A stretch of 64,000 nt of DNA, from assembly GCA_031002005.1 (NCBI GenBank), contig JARYHS010008074.1, positions 268,151,930 to 268,215,929 of the forward strand, in the 5' to 3' direction. The position numbers were made by a program, and so were the translations under genes. Under the pieces are notes generated by a model that was not told the DNA's origin, made no database searches, and saw only the letters and a program-made list of their open reading frames with translations. Position 1 is the first letter of the stretch. Every line of letters begins with the position of its first letter. This document shows positions 9,924-20,690 of this stretch, piece by piece. Origin of the DNA: Vandiemenella viatica. Taxonomy: Eukaryota > Arthropoda > Insecta > Orthoptera > Morabidae.

Positions 9924-12245
9924 ATGCATCAGCAAGTAAGGCATTGGGAAAAGTTGTGGAAGAAGAAAGCTAGACTTTTGTGTTCCTTAGTCTTCTTATT
10001 TATATTTCAGAACTCCAATATTGTACCTTGTTTTTGTCTGGTTGGCCATTACATTGCAAGCACTAAAGCTGACCATATTCTGCATCACACCAGTGTAGCA
10101 CTCCTCCGAGAATGCATTCAATATACTAGTTTTGAGCTTGACCGTAATGCACGAGAATTGTTTCACTGCCATTTGGTTCTTGCAACTACACTGTCTCCAA
10201 TCTCCTGGGACTGGGTAGATGCAGCTACCTCAGCACAAGGAAGAATCGAGTTTGACAGAACATCAGCCAGACATATTTCCAAATTCAACCGTCTGTCACA
10301 AGTGCAGAGGCCACCCAAGGAATTCCAAATGCACAGTAGTCAACCTTACTGGAACACAATGAATCATCTGAAAAAGTTTTGTCCAAAGGGCTGATCATTG
10401 CTCAGACTCCTAGTAAGATTCCTGTGAAAGACATTATCTGAGCAGTTGAAATAGCTGAATGCAAGCTTCCAGAAGATGTGACTGAAGAAATATGGAAGGA
10501 AACCTGCAGAGTTTGGGAAAAAGTCAACCTCCCCAAGTCCAACATCACAAAATCATAGTACCTCACTCTCAATGCGTTGTGTCAGAATGAAGAGATTGTA
10601 GTGTTGCCGGCGGACAAGGGGAATGCCACTGTCCTTCTTACATCTGGAATGTACAAGTCGAAGATAAGAAAACTGCTTGATGACACTGCTTACAGATCCA
10701 ACTTCGAGAATTGAGAGGAAGATGTCAGCTCTTTTAAAGAAGGCTGGATTTACATTGGACGTTATCAGGGGCCTTCGTCCACGTGTCGCCAGGCCACCCA
10801 GACTTTATGGCCTGCCCAAGATTCATAAGGAGGATGTGCCTTTACGCCCGATTGTAAGTACCATAGGTAGTCCCATGTATAATTTGGCTAAGCAGTTGTC
10901 TAGAATCCTTAATCTCTTTGTAGGTAATTGTCCTCACCATGTAAAGAATTTGGCGCAGTTTGTCAACACGCATCAAAAGATGTGGTTGTCAGAGTCTGAT
11001 ATCATGGTTAGTTTTGATGTTTTCCCACTGTTCACCACGGTTCCCTTGGGAGACACTCTGCAACTGTTATGCGGTATTCTTGAACCTAGCAAAGTTGACC
11101 TTTTCGAACTAGTCTCACGTCCACTTACTTCACCTATAGTGGGAGTTTTTATAGACAGACTGATGGTGTGGCACCATTGTCTCCCATGGTTCTCAATCTT
11201 ATTATGGATCATTTTGAAGATCAAGCAATTTAAGAGTCCATCATTAAGCCTACAAGTTTCTATCAATATGTAGACGATACGTTTGTCGTTTGGCCACATG
11301 GGATCCATAATTTTTATGAATTTTTAGACCACCTCAATGGAATTCTTGCAAATATCAGATTCACAATGGAGCTAGAGGAGAATGGTAGCTTGCCCTACCA
11401 ATACATTCTGATCTGGCAGTGACCTGATGCAACACTTTCGCACAGTGTGTACAGAAAAACTACTCACACGGACCGCTACTTATACGCCTTAAGCTTCCAC
11501 CATCCGGCACAGAATAACACATTGTTTTACATGTTGATACACAGACCAAGGGAGATTTCAGATGCTGACAATCTGCTGGCCATACTTGAACACCTCTGCC
11601 ATACCTTCATACTCAATGGATACCCAATCCGATTGATAGAACGGGGCCACTTCGAAATAAGCCAGATAAAAATCCAATTGAGCAAGAACAACAGCATAAG
11701 GATCTTACCTTCATCCCATATGCAGGGAACATCTCTCGGAAAATAGGTAGAATATTGGCACGACACGGAATAAAGAGCATTTTCTGACCTCCTGCCAAAA
11801 TCCGTGATTTGATACGTTCTGTGAAAGATGATTTGGGATTAAAAACACCGGGAGTCTATAGCATACCGTGCCAATGTAGTGTGTGTTATATTGCCCCCTC
11901 CATCCGTACCATCAAGACCCAGGTGACTGAACATCAGCGCAACATCCGGCTGTTTCAGCTGTAAAAATCAGCCGTGGCACAACACATGATCGAAAATGGC
12001 CACAGAACGAACTTCAATAATGTGAAAGTTCTACCTATGTGTTCTTTCTTCTGGGAGTCTGTCATTAAAGAAGCCATTGAGATACGTCTGAACCATAATA
12101 ATGTGAACAGGGACATGGGTCTGTGGCTTAGTGACGCGTGGAAACCAGCTTTTTCAAAAACAACCACGTATTTCACTGATGGATGGTAGGATGTCGGCGG
12201 CAGATCTGTCCTATCCCGTCTACAGCTGATTCCAGAGCCAACCAA
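9924..12245 (+). pseudogene. Penelope-like element ORF: RT plus GIY-YIG endonuclease
   Basis: The N-terminal part (9924-10394) leads to VLPADKGNATVLLT near 10600, then RLYGLPKIHKEDVPLRPIVS and GSPMYNLAKQLSRIL (10677-11273), IMVSFDVFPLFTTVPLGDTL (RT motif A) and, after a frame slip, FYQYVDDTFVVWPHG near 11265 with the catalytic YVDD. Next come YRKTTHTDRYLYALSFHHPAQ and NGYPIRLIER, then a GIY-YIG-like block GVYSIPCQCSVCYIA near 11850 and SAVAQHMIENGHRTNF near 11970. This RT plus GIY-YIG order defines canonical Penelope-like elements. Many stops and frameshifts make it dead. Confidence 0.88.
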
Positions 12246-12304
12246 TTATGCAAAAGCAGAATGGAACTGGCCTTGTAGTCAGCCAATCAGAAGACGAGGA
12301 AGGC

Positions 12305-14060
12305 CGTAAGCACCTTAGAATTTGGTTAAATTCTACTTTTCTTGGCTATAAGGCATAGGGGTGTGGGGTAAACCTTCCAGAAATTGTAAAATCATTAACC
12401 TTGCAACTACAGCATTCAGAAGCTGATACTTCAGCTCATTTTAGAGCAGAAAGCGTTTTAAAGGCAGAAAAGTCATTAAACACATAATAATAGCCATAAG
12501 TAAACATTTATGAACAGTTAATAATAGCAAACAGCTTGTAAACTTACCTAAATCAGCGAAATCCTTAGTTATCTAAATTATAAACAATCAATTTTGGTTA
12601 TGTGACCATATCATTATTTCTCAAAACTTTTCGATTCGGTAAGGAATTTTTATAATAATAATGAACCAAAATAAAGTAAAATTCACTAAAATTCAATAAT
12701 TTCAGACAGTATAAATAAAGTAAACACAATTTTAAACCGTTGTTGAGCACACTTGCATTTTCAACACCACATAACAACACATTTTCGATAATTTCCTGAG
12801 CTAATAAATAAATTTTATGTCCTGGTAATAATAAAGAACACTGGATAACATATAAAAGTTTTAAAGCATTCCACCCAGAATAACAAACATTAAATCAGTT
12901 TTAAAGTTATTACACCATAAAGAAAAACGTGGCAATTTTCAAATTTGAATTTTGAACAACTAAGACCACTTCAGTGAACTGAATAACTTTTCAAATGCAT
13001 AAAAAAATGAAAGAAAAATTCAGACAATAACACTTTTTTGAAATAAGTAGTACTTTAATAATAATTAACAAGATATTAGGTTTTTTTTTTAACATGTCTG
13101 CTAGATGGCTATCACCACAGTTTTTGTGAGGTTAATAACTTCTATAATACACCACCGATAATAATAAAAGTTACAGTTTTCAAATCAGGAGCAATCATAG
13201 AACAAAATGACAGGTGTTTAAACACAGTAACTTATAAGTCAGCAGAAACTTTTAGAATTGTGGAAACCAAGTGCCAACAAGGGAATTTACAGACTTTTTC
13301 AGGAAGTCAACAAGTATTCCGCACACACATTCGAATTTTTTACAATAAACTGAGTAAGTTTAGGGCTAAAGTCATCACAAACTCGAAAAAACTGCACATC
13401 ACATACTGTAAACCATAAGATATTGAGTACAGGGAGTCACAAGATTTGGATAAACTATTTTTGATAGCGAAATGCTACAGGTGGCACATGTCGAATGGTA
13501 TATAACACCAAGCGGAGACAACCCGTGGTCACTTGTATTTTATGTGTGTGTTAGATAGTTTCAAGGAAACTGCTTGGTGGCACTGGTGTTAGCCAACGAA
13601 AATGGTTACCAGAAGTTACCCAGCATGGAGTACCTTGTGCTGTACAGACAAACATGACAGAATATTTCGAATAGGCAAAGTGTAAAGAGTTACTGTGAAA
13701 CTTTGGTATTTAATTAACGGGGTTTAGTCTGGTATTTATTCCTCTTCATAACTTGCGATTTTTTGAGATGATCTGTCCGATTTAGCCACTTCAACTGTAA
13801 TTGTGACTTTGAGAATATATTGAATTTTTTTTTTTAAAAAGTGAACAGTGCATATTTTTCATAGTGAATAGTAACCTTTTCTTTCCTAAGGAATAATAAG
13901 GAAAGTGGCGGCCATAATTTATTACACTTGATTTATTCAGGCTCACACATGGCTATGCAGTTTTATTAGTGATAATTTTGTCAGAACTTAAAGCAAGTTG
14001 TAGGTTAGCTAAGGTTATTAAACTTATACTTCACCCCGGTATGTGGTTCAGACCCTTACA
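12305..14060 (+). repeat. solo LTR, hairpin-start family (copy 2, 1756 bp)
   Basis: Begins CGTAAGCACCTTAGAATTT (first base changed from T) and ends GACCCTTACA, flanked by perfect 4-bp TSDs AGGC (12301-12304 and 14061-14064). It sits in the 3' part of the Penelope-like element. Shared blocks with copies 1 and 3 include the TAGAATTT/AAATTCTA hairpin, the GGGGTTT stretch near 13720, TTCATAACTTGCGATTTTTTG, GTGGCGGCC near 13905 and CCCCGGTATG near 14035. The GC-richer 13470-13670 block with TATATAAC may be the promoter. No coding is present. Confidence 0.88.
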
Positions 14061-14065
14061 AGGCC

Positions 14066-14195
14066 CACTATGCATCTGTGACTCTTCCAGTGTAGTTCTA
14101 GTTGTCACATTCGTACAATAGACCTGACGATGGTGGCAGAGCTTGTCTTTTGATAATACTATCCAGTGGAGAACCCACAAAAATTTCATATTAGA
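14066..14195 (+). repeat. Penelope-like pLTR, downstream copy
   Basis: Matches 9740-9880: TTCTAGTTGTCACATTCG, CCTGACGATGG, CTTGTCTTTTGATAATAC and CCAGTGGAGAACCC. The hairpin after CTGACGA is shortened here (about 12 bp deleted relative to the upstream copy), so this copy could not fold the same ribozyme-like structure. It marks the 3' end of the Penelope-like element. Confidence 0.75.
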
Positions 14196-15205
14196 TATAA
14201 TTAGTTGTTGAATGGAGTAGAAGGAGTTAGCAATAAGTATATCTCAGTTTTCTTTAAATATGCCTTTATTATCTTCAAACTCTTTTATACTTGTTATTGT
14301 AAAGTTTAGCACTTACATGCATGGAATACCAATATAAACTGTAAGCAACATGTTATTTCTAATGAAGAACTTTAAAATATGAAATGCACAATATGACACA
14401 TACAACACAGAAAATAGACCAGAGAGATTATATAAACATTTTAGTGAACCAATGTTTTATAAAGTATTATAGGGATTCATGAAGAAATTATACAGCCAAA
14501 TGAGTTGCAGCAGTTACTGTAAATAGTTGAGCCAGAGGGAATGTACAAACTCCTAGAGTGATGAACTGGATAGTGGGTCAATTCAGTCAGCAGTTTCAAG
14601 AGAGCAAATGACCACATCAAGAAGGCATGGGATTATATGCTTGTGATCCCCTCCACTAAAAATGTAGTGGGGACGATGAACAAAATGCATGTGCAACAGA
14701 CAGAAAGAGGTCAAAATACGTCAATCTGGGCAGCTGCAACTACAAGGTCAAACTTGGTGGATGTGGATGCTGCAACAGTGAGCAGATGTGCTTGCAGTGT
14801 GAATCAAAGCAAGAGCAGCAGAAGAGGTCAGCTACCGAAGAATACACGGTGAAAACAGCTGTAGATGGACTTCTCATCATGACACTACGATAAACACAGG
14901 TGGAGCTGCATATATGACGATAGCTGATTGATGATGGTTTAGCCTAATGGGGAGTTAAGGATGTATTCTAGCCGTCTTACTGACCTGGTTGTACAGGGGG
15001 CATTGCCTTAATAGTGGTTAATGAATGTTTATGGTGTATATAACTTAATAAATGCATATACTTGTACATTATCAGCTGGTGTATTATTGATGCATCCTAC
15101 TGCTCACATGACGGTAAGTTTCCTACCCACACATAATTTTCCTCTTGCAGGTGGCTGAAGAAAAAAATATAGTAGATGGTCCACCACTAGATCAAAGAGC
15201 ACTTA
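14196..15205. other. unassigned stretch, possible retroelement LTR remnant
   Basis: An open plus-strand run at 14637-14852 has no recognisable domain. Around 14945-15080 the text (GTTAAGGATGTATTCTAGCC, TATATAACTTAATAAATGC) resembles a short Copia-type LTR. It lies at the 3' side of the minus-strand Copia remnant that starts at 15206, but I could not find a second copy in the window. Confidence 0.3.
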
Positions 15206-16130
15206 GAAATCTACACTACTGCCAACCTCTGTGAACTGTAATAAAAATCTCTGCAATCCCCACCCCCTTGGAAGACCATTAACCCTTGGATGATCATTCC
15301 ACATGTTGGAGACTATGCCACCTGAACTCGCTCCACTAGCTGACTGCAGTGGGACTTGTGTAGTCTGTAACACAATGCCTTCACAAAGATATCCATGACA
15401 TTTTGTTCACTCAGGATATATCGAAGTTCCACAGTAGTGGTAAGCTGGCATTATCTGACAATGGTAGTGGTCACTTCCAGTTTTTGCAAGTGACTGACAT
15501 TGGGGGTCAGTGATCAGTGATCAAAGGATTGGTACTCCTTCTCACCAGTATGTACTATTTACGGTGCCAGGAGTCAAAGAGCCTAGTTCAGGAAGACTGA
15601 GTACAATGTAGTCACAAGAGAGGTGACCCATGCTGCCAGCAATTCTCTCAATGCCAATGCTCTTGGCAGTAAGAAGTCCAATGGTACAGAGTAGGAGGGA
15701 TCTGTCAACTTTTCTGCTGCTCCCAGCAGCAGGAGCCTGGATGCACAGATGTGACATGACTCTGCTGGGGGGGGGGGGGGGGGGTTTGATGTTTGGTACC
15801 AGTAAGCCAATGTGCACCATTGAAGGAGGAAGCCATGACATGGGTGTCCATCCATAACCTAAAGGCTCCAGCAAGTCAGTTGTGACTGATGCTGCAGTGC
15901 ACGGTTTAGTGATCAGGGAAAGTAGTAATCACTGCAACTGGTGTGCACTGTCTCTTGCTGTCATAATACATCCTCAATATAAGTGGGGATTGGCAGTACA
16001 CATTGGTCCAAACATCTAACCCAGGTGGGCCAACACCATCGGAAGTTCTTTTAACCAAAACACTTCTCCCGTACAAGCAGCTAAGGCCATATATTATGCC
16101 TCCATTGTGCTAAGTGCAATCACAGTTTTT
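15206..16130 (-). pseudogene. Copia RNase H fragment
   Basis: Read on the minus strand from 16130 the translation gives IALSTMEA*YMALAACTGEVFWLKEL, the Copia RNase H STEAEY block with E-to-stop, and near 15420 TTTVELRYILSEQNVMDIFVKAL, the conserved C-terminal block usually read as ELRYVPT...ADILTKAL. The text between (15530-15870, with a run of 15 or more G at 15768-15782) looks foreign and is probably a secondary insertion. Stops and frameshifts throughout. Confidence 0.75.
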
Positions 16131-17334
16131 TTTTTTATGAACTATCCCATAAGATTGTAACACCAGCAAGGATAATTACCTATACTTCTGAAAAATCAGC
16201 TTATATGTTTAAAGTAGAATCCTTGACAGGTTCAGAAAGACTAACTTACATATTTCAGGAATAAAATATAACAATCACTCACTTATGAAACTTCTCGTCT
16301 GTGTATTTACCAAAAAATAAAGCTTCTCAATTTGGTTCTTGTTCACGTGAGTTTACTAGTGCTGGTCACTTCAAACCTTCTTCAACCATTATATTATTTA
16401 AATTATTATTAGAAGATTCCTTACATAACAGATTTCACCAGGTAATAAAATTTCCTTAAAAAAAAAAAAAAAAACCAAAATACACCATACTGCTATGACC
16501 ACAAACAATCCCTTTAAATTATTTTTATACCGTTTGCTAACAAACTCTAACCATTTCTTTCAATATTACTCAAATTGCACAGCACTGGAAATTATACAAT
16601 CATAAAAATTTCTAGCAGTTCCTATTAATTACTTGTACAGTTTTTGCACATTTATAAATTATAACACTTTATTACAAAAATACTTGATGGCTGATTCCAA
16701 ACAGGAGAAGAATATAAACAACAGTATAGATATTGAAATTTTTTAACAGTTGCACATCTGCTAAATGTCAACTAAGAATTATTCTTGTCTGGTATTTTAT
16801 TGCTTCTCTAAACCTGACCCACTCTGGTCATGCTTATATAAACATAGCTTTGATGAAAAAACCTAACTTGAATGATTACATTAAAATCCTCACTTTTGAT
16901 GACTGATAACAATCAAATACCAGACAACTTACTTACTCCCCATACATGAAAAAAGACCAACCCAGACAGTTACAGCAAATAATTAGACGCACACGCTAAT
17001 CTCAAACACTATCACAAAAATTAAAACTTTGCTCTCAACCGAACCATGCCTGGTTGCATCAGTTTTGTGATTTATAGAATCGCCAAACTGACGCTTCTTC
17101 TGATTTAATCCTTTAACACACTTACCCACTTGTCAAGAATTGTGTCATAATCTTAACCACTACAGGTAGGTACTAATATTACACCACACTCGCAAATTCA
17201 AAAATCTAATGTTAAAATTCAGAATTATTACCTAAAACACCATATAGAGCCACCACATGCTCCTGCAAGTGTTTGTACAACTAGACCAATCTGCATTAGC
17301 ATACATTAAAAGACTCTCATTATTATGGTATATA
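16131..17334. other. AT-rich stretch without recognisable genes
   Basis: No ORF with a family motif on either strand. Contains T and A homopolymers (16127-16136, 16458-16473). Probably old repeat DNA; I could not match it to the families elsewhere in the window. Confidence 0.5.
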
Positions 17335-17336
17335 TA

Positions 17337-17850
17337 CAGTAGGTGGCCAAATTATTATACTCGTTTGAAAAAAAAAACATTGTTTCGTGTGTTATTATAC
17401 ATTTAATCTACTAATAGACCTATGATATCGTTTTTATTGTTATCTTTATAGGTTTAATGAATTAAGGAAAAATAAATAAAACATAATTTAGCATAGGAAT
17501 TATGTTATATTAATAGAAAAAAATATTAATCAATATTTAGTGAATCCTCCCTTTTGAGCAATCACGTTTTGTAGATGCTGCGGCATGCTGGCAATGCACT
17601 TTTTGGAAATTTCTTGTAATTCAGGTGTTCTGTGCCATGCTGTAATAATATTTTCTATTAATTCTTTTTTATTAGTAATAATTTTATCCTTGCAAATTTC
17701 TTTTTTTAGCGCCGCCCAGACATTCTCAATAGGGTTAAGGTCTGGCGAATTTCCAGGCCAATCCAAGAGGGTTATTTTTTCGTCTTTTAAAAACTTCATG
17801 ACTTTTTTTGCTTTATGACCTATTGAGTATAATAATTTGGCCACCCACTG
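17337..17850 (-). mobile_element. Tc1-like deletion derivative (514 bp)
   Basis: Terminal inverted repeats start CAGTAGGTGGCCAAATTATT on the left; the right end read on the minus strand is CAGTGGGTGGCCAAATTATT. They are flanked by TA on both sides (17335-17336, 17851-17852), the Tc1/mariner target duplication. The inside keeps only the C-terminal part of a transposase on the minus strand, so the element is an internally deleted, non-autonomous copy. Confidence 0.9.
17530..17826 (-). pseudogene. Tc1-like transposase, C-terminal third
   Basis: The open minus frame reads HKAKKVMKFLKDEKITLLDW and then PGNSPDLNPIENVWAALKKE, containing the third catalytic residue (E of NPIEN). It ends at FTKY, a normal terminus for this family. 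The frame runs upstream straight into the right inverted repeat (MAKLLYSIG is TIR-derived), so the DNA-binding and first catalytic regions were removed by one deletion. The remaining frame has no internal stop, suggesting the deletion is fairly recent. Confidence 0.85.
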
Positions 17851-17949
17851 TAATTGAACAGTCTTGTATTTCTTTTATATATATCTTATATATCCTTTTA
17901 ACTAAACTGCAATAACACTTGTCAAATTGTGAACAATACTGAACTAACT

Positions 17950-18690
17950 TCCCTAGTGAGTAGACAATGCGAGATCTAGTTTGTGAGAAATATAGCAGTT
18001 CACCGATGAGTTTCCTGTAAGGAAATTTCTTGGAATCATTTTCATTGCACTTATCGACAAATTCTCGCCTCTGCTTTTTTGGGGTTCATTACCTTTGGTG
18101 TCTTGCAGTCCAAATTCATTCAAGAGATTGTTGATACAACCTTCTTGTGAGAGGGTAGTGTTACCAAACTCTTTCATATTAAATTTTACTCCCAGTAGAC
18201 GCGATATAATTCCTAGGTATATACTGCCAAAGCATCTCCCCAGAAAAAATTTAACATTATATTGCTGGATTAATTCTTTGTCAATGCAAGTATATCATCC
18301 ACATAAACACTTAAATTGCCTTTTCTTCCATTTTTTCCAACCGATATACACACAAATCGACTCTGTTATGAACAAAGAGAAACTTATGGCAAATGCTTTG
18401 TCTTCTTCCATTTCCTTCGAAAAAGCTCTGCAACAGTTCTGTTTATCTGTCCCCAATTTAATTCCATTCAATTATAATCAGTCAGTTTCAGTGAATAAAA
18501 TTTTTGCTTGAGTTTCGCAGTACAAAATTTGTTGACGATTGGTGCATATAACCATTCCAGCTGGCTCCATGCTTCTTTTGTATTTGTTAAGTGTTGAATA
18601 TGTATTTGCTGTTTATCACATGCAACAAGTGCAATTTTTGCAAAAGCTATGTTTTGCCTTGATACATGCACAAGCTCACCCACATGTTTC
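17950..18690 (-). pseudogene. Copia remnant: gag fused to RT by deletion
   Basis: On the minus strand, 18683-18468 gives gag (QNIAFAKIALVACDKQQIHI, TNTKEAWSQLEWLY, LKQKFYSLKL). It is followed at once by RT: a stretch ending DLCVY, then GNLSVYVDDILALT near 18300 with the catalytic YVDD, LSQEGCINNLLNEFGLQDTK near 18130 and a degraded SSVNCYISHKLDLALS. Protease and integrase are missing, so this is a deletion derivative independent of the one at 15.2-16.1 kb or its separated 5' part. Several frameshifts. Confidence 0.82.
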
Positions 18691-19480
18691 CAACTGATAA
18701 AGGGTTAAACCTGAAATATTGTGTTTTTTGTGTTTGTATATTATTTCATGTTTCTGCTGCCCTCTTCCCTTCAACTTTGGTGAGAGTTGGATATAATTTA
18801 TCTTTCTTTTACAAATAAATATCACCATGCAATAGTTCTTTCACTTCATTGTTACCATTAAAATTGGCTTTCTTATATTCTCAACACTATTCTTCACACT
18901 GCTTGTGGAGTGAGCTCTCTCCACAAACTTGTATTGTACCTCCAACTTAAAATTTACTTTGATATTTATGAAGTGTCACAGGAGAAATCTGTATTCAATA
19001 CTCGTTTTTAACCCTTTTTTACCTCTTCAGCAGCAGCCTCTAACCACATAAGTATTGCTTCTTATAATTATAAAAGTACAACAAAAAATCATTCTTCACT
19101 ATTTAACACAGTACCTGTAGCTTATACTCCAACTCCAAGAGACAAATATTGTTGAGAAAAATTCACTGGAGCAATAACAAATGGCAGCATAAATATTCAT
19201 GTCTCTTTCGTTGCTCACTAAAAAGTAAACCTACAAAACATAAAAAAGTAATTGTAATACTTTTACATCAACAGAACTACACTAATATTGAAGCTGAAAC
19301 AATGTAAACAGAAAAGTTTTTTGTAAACAAGCCATTTGTACTGTGTGAAAATATCTAGGGCACTGGGTAAATTATTTATTTTTAATAATTGTAAGTATGA
19401 AGGTAGTATAAGTATGTATATTGTGTGACAATATAGTATGGATATAAAGGTATGTACCCATAATTAAGAAAAGGGGACAG
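18691..19480. other. AT-rich stretch without recognisable genes
   Basis: No motif-bearing ORF. A short inverted sequence TGTGGAGTGAGCTCTCTCCACA lies at 18904-18925. The part nearest 18690 may hold the degraded 5' LTR of the adjacent Copia remnant, but no partner copy is visible. Confidence 0.4.
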
Positions 19481-19489
19481 GATTGTCTG

Positions 19490-19857
19490 CCAGAACTACT
19501 GTGGTATTACCCTGATGTGCTACTGTGCCAAGATATGACAAAGTTTTGGAAGAAGAAGGCAGCTAAGGGAAGAACAATATGGATTTAGAACAAGAAGGTG
19601 AACTATCGATTTTATATTTGCAATAATATAGCTACAAAAGCAGCACTATGAGTATGGAAAAGATCTGGTGATGGCCTTCCTGGACATCGAAAAGGCATAT
19701 GACAGCCTCAGCTAAAACAAAGTGTGGAAGGACTGAGAAAAAAGTCAGTAAAGATGAGGATAGTGGAAAGAGTGAAGGATATGTATGAGAGTAGTAAGGG
19801 CTCTGTCAAAGTGGGAAGGGATAAAACTGAATGGTTTCATTTGAAAAGTGGACGACT
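19490..19857 (+). pseudogene. LINE family B reverse transcriptase, 5' part
   Basis: Frames read IPIFKKGDRIVCQNYCGITL-like text, then DLVMAFLDIEKAYDS (RT motif A with its aspartate), RVKDMYESSKGSVKVGRDKT and FHLKSGRL. The frame stops at an inserted gypsy derivative at 19858 and resumes at 20691 with KQGSAVSSLLFIVTMDEIL, so SGRL and KQGS join exactly once one GACT copy is removed. The endonuclease is lost by 5' truncation. Several frameshifts precede the insertion. Confidence 0.8.
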
Positions 19858-20076
19858 TATGGGGTTAAGTTGCCCATATAAATGATATAGAAGTTTACAG
19901 TATGGGAGACGAGATTCTTATCAATGCATTTAATATGTCAAATAACACATACATGTGTATGTTACATTATATTGAAACATCACAAAAATCTGACTGTCAA
20001 TATTACTATTGGCTTCACGTATTTCTGTGAGCGGCATTGTCGTCTGTGCATTCGTACACCTTGTCAACTGTGTACT
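19858..20076 (-). repeat. 3' LTR of the gypsy deletion derivative (truncated)
   Basis: Matches the last two thirds of the 5' LTR from TATGGGGTTAAGTTGCC (plus strand) to GTCAACTGTGTACT. The alignment stops at 20076, where gag-derived sequence begins, marking the deletion junction. Confidence 0.82.
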
Positions 20077-20330
20077 TTGTCAAATCTTGCGTAATGCCCG
20101 CGATGCCAAATTGTTCTTCTGCCTGTGCAAATCACAGTGCCAGTTTGTTCGGCCAGAAATCTGGCAATTTCATGGCAATACGGTTAACAGATGTGCCAAC
20201 CTGTGAGACTGTAGATTGTGGGGGTTGCTTTTGAAGCATTTGCTGTCGCAGAATGTGATTTTGCTCCTGTAGCTGGCACAGTTGTTCTTGAAGTTCGTCT
20301 ATCGATAAGAAGAGTTCAGATTTTTCGTTG
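20077..20330 (-). pseudogene. gypsy gag N-terminal fragment
   Basis: The minus strand reads LSIDELQEQLCQLQEQNHIL (coiled coil), then VNRIAMKLPDFWPNKLALCF and AQAEEQFGIAGITQDLTKY, which matches the capsid start of insect gypsy elements (PPFWPDDPELWFAQVE-like). Only about 85 codons remain before the deletion into the 3' LTR. The frame is open across the preserved part. Confidence 0.8.
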
Positions 20331-20342
20331 TCAGGGTCACCA
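20331..20342 (-). other. primer binding site (tRNA-Trp type)
   Basis: Minus-strand TGGTGACCCTGA lies three bases after the 5' LTR end. CsRn1-clade gypsy elements are known to use a tRNA-Trp site starting TGGTGACCC. Confidence 0.65.
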
Positions 20343-20344
20343 AT

Positions 20345-20686
20345 TATGGGGTTAAGTTGCCAATATAAATGATATAGTAGTTTACAGTACGGGAGACGAG
20401 ATTCTTATTAATGCATTTAATATGTCAAATAACACATACATGTGTACGTTACATTATATTGAAACATCGCAACCATCTGACTGTCAATATTACTATCGGC
20501 TTAACATTTTGCTGCAAGCAGCAATGTCATCTGTGTATTCGTATGCCTCGCTAACTGTGTACTGTCTTTGTTTATCGTTTCCATGGTTACTCGTCAGCGA
20601 GCATTGTTGCTACTGCGCTAGCAGCCACAGCAACAATGGCGGAACTGCGCTGACAACTGCTAAGGCCACGATGTGTATCCGCCACA
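20345..20686 (-). repeat. 5' LTR of the gypsy deletion derivative
   Basis: 342 bp, minus-strand start TGTGGCGGATAC at 20686 and end CTTAACCCCATA at 20345. About 220 bp of it align with 19858-20076 with few differences, so the insertion is moderately young. Confidence 0.85.
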
Positions 20687-20690
20687 GACT

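Larger units (their letters stand above)
19858..20686 (-). mobile_element. gypsy (CsRn1-like) LTR element, deletion derivative (829 bp)
   Basis: Flanked by perfect GACT TSDs (19854-19857, 20687-20690) inside LINE B. On the minus strand it consists of a full 5' LTR (20686-20345), a tRNA-Trp-type primer binding site, a 250-bp gag fragment, and a 3' LTR (20076-19858) lacking its first ~110 bp. One deletion thus runs from within gag into the 3' LTR. The LTR starts TGTGGCGGATACACATC on the minus strand. It cannot be autonomous. Confidence 0.85.

Noticed and set aside
15542..15874. Minus-strand ORFs with a polyproline run
   Set aside because: The proline run is a G homopolymer read backwards; overlapping frames are equally open and the flanks are a Copia remnant.
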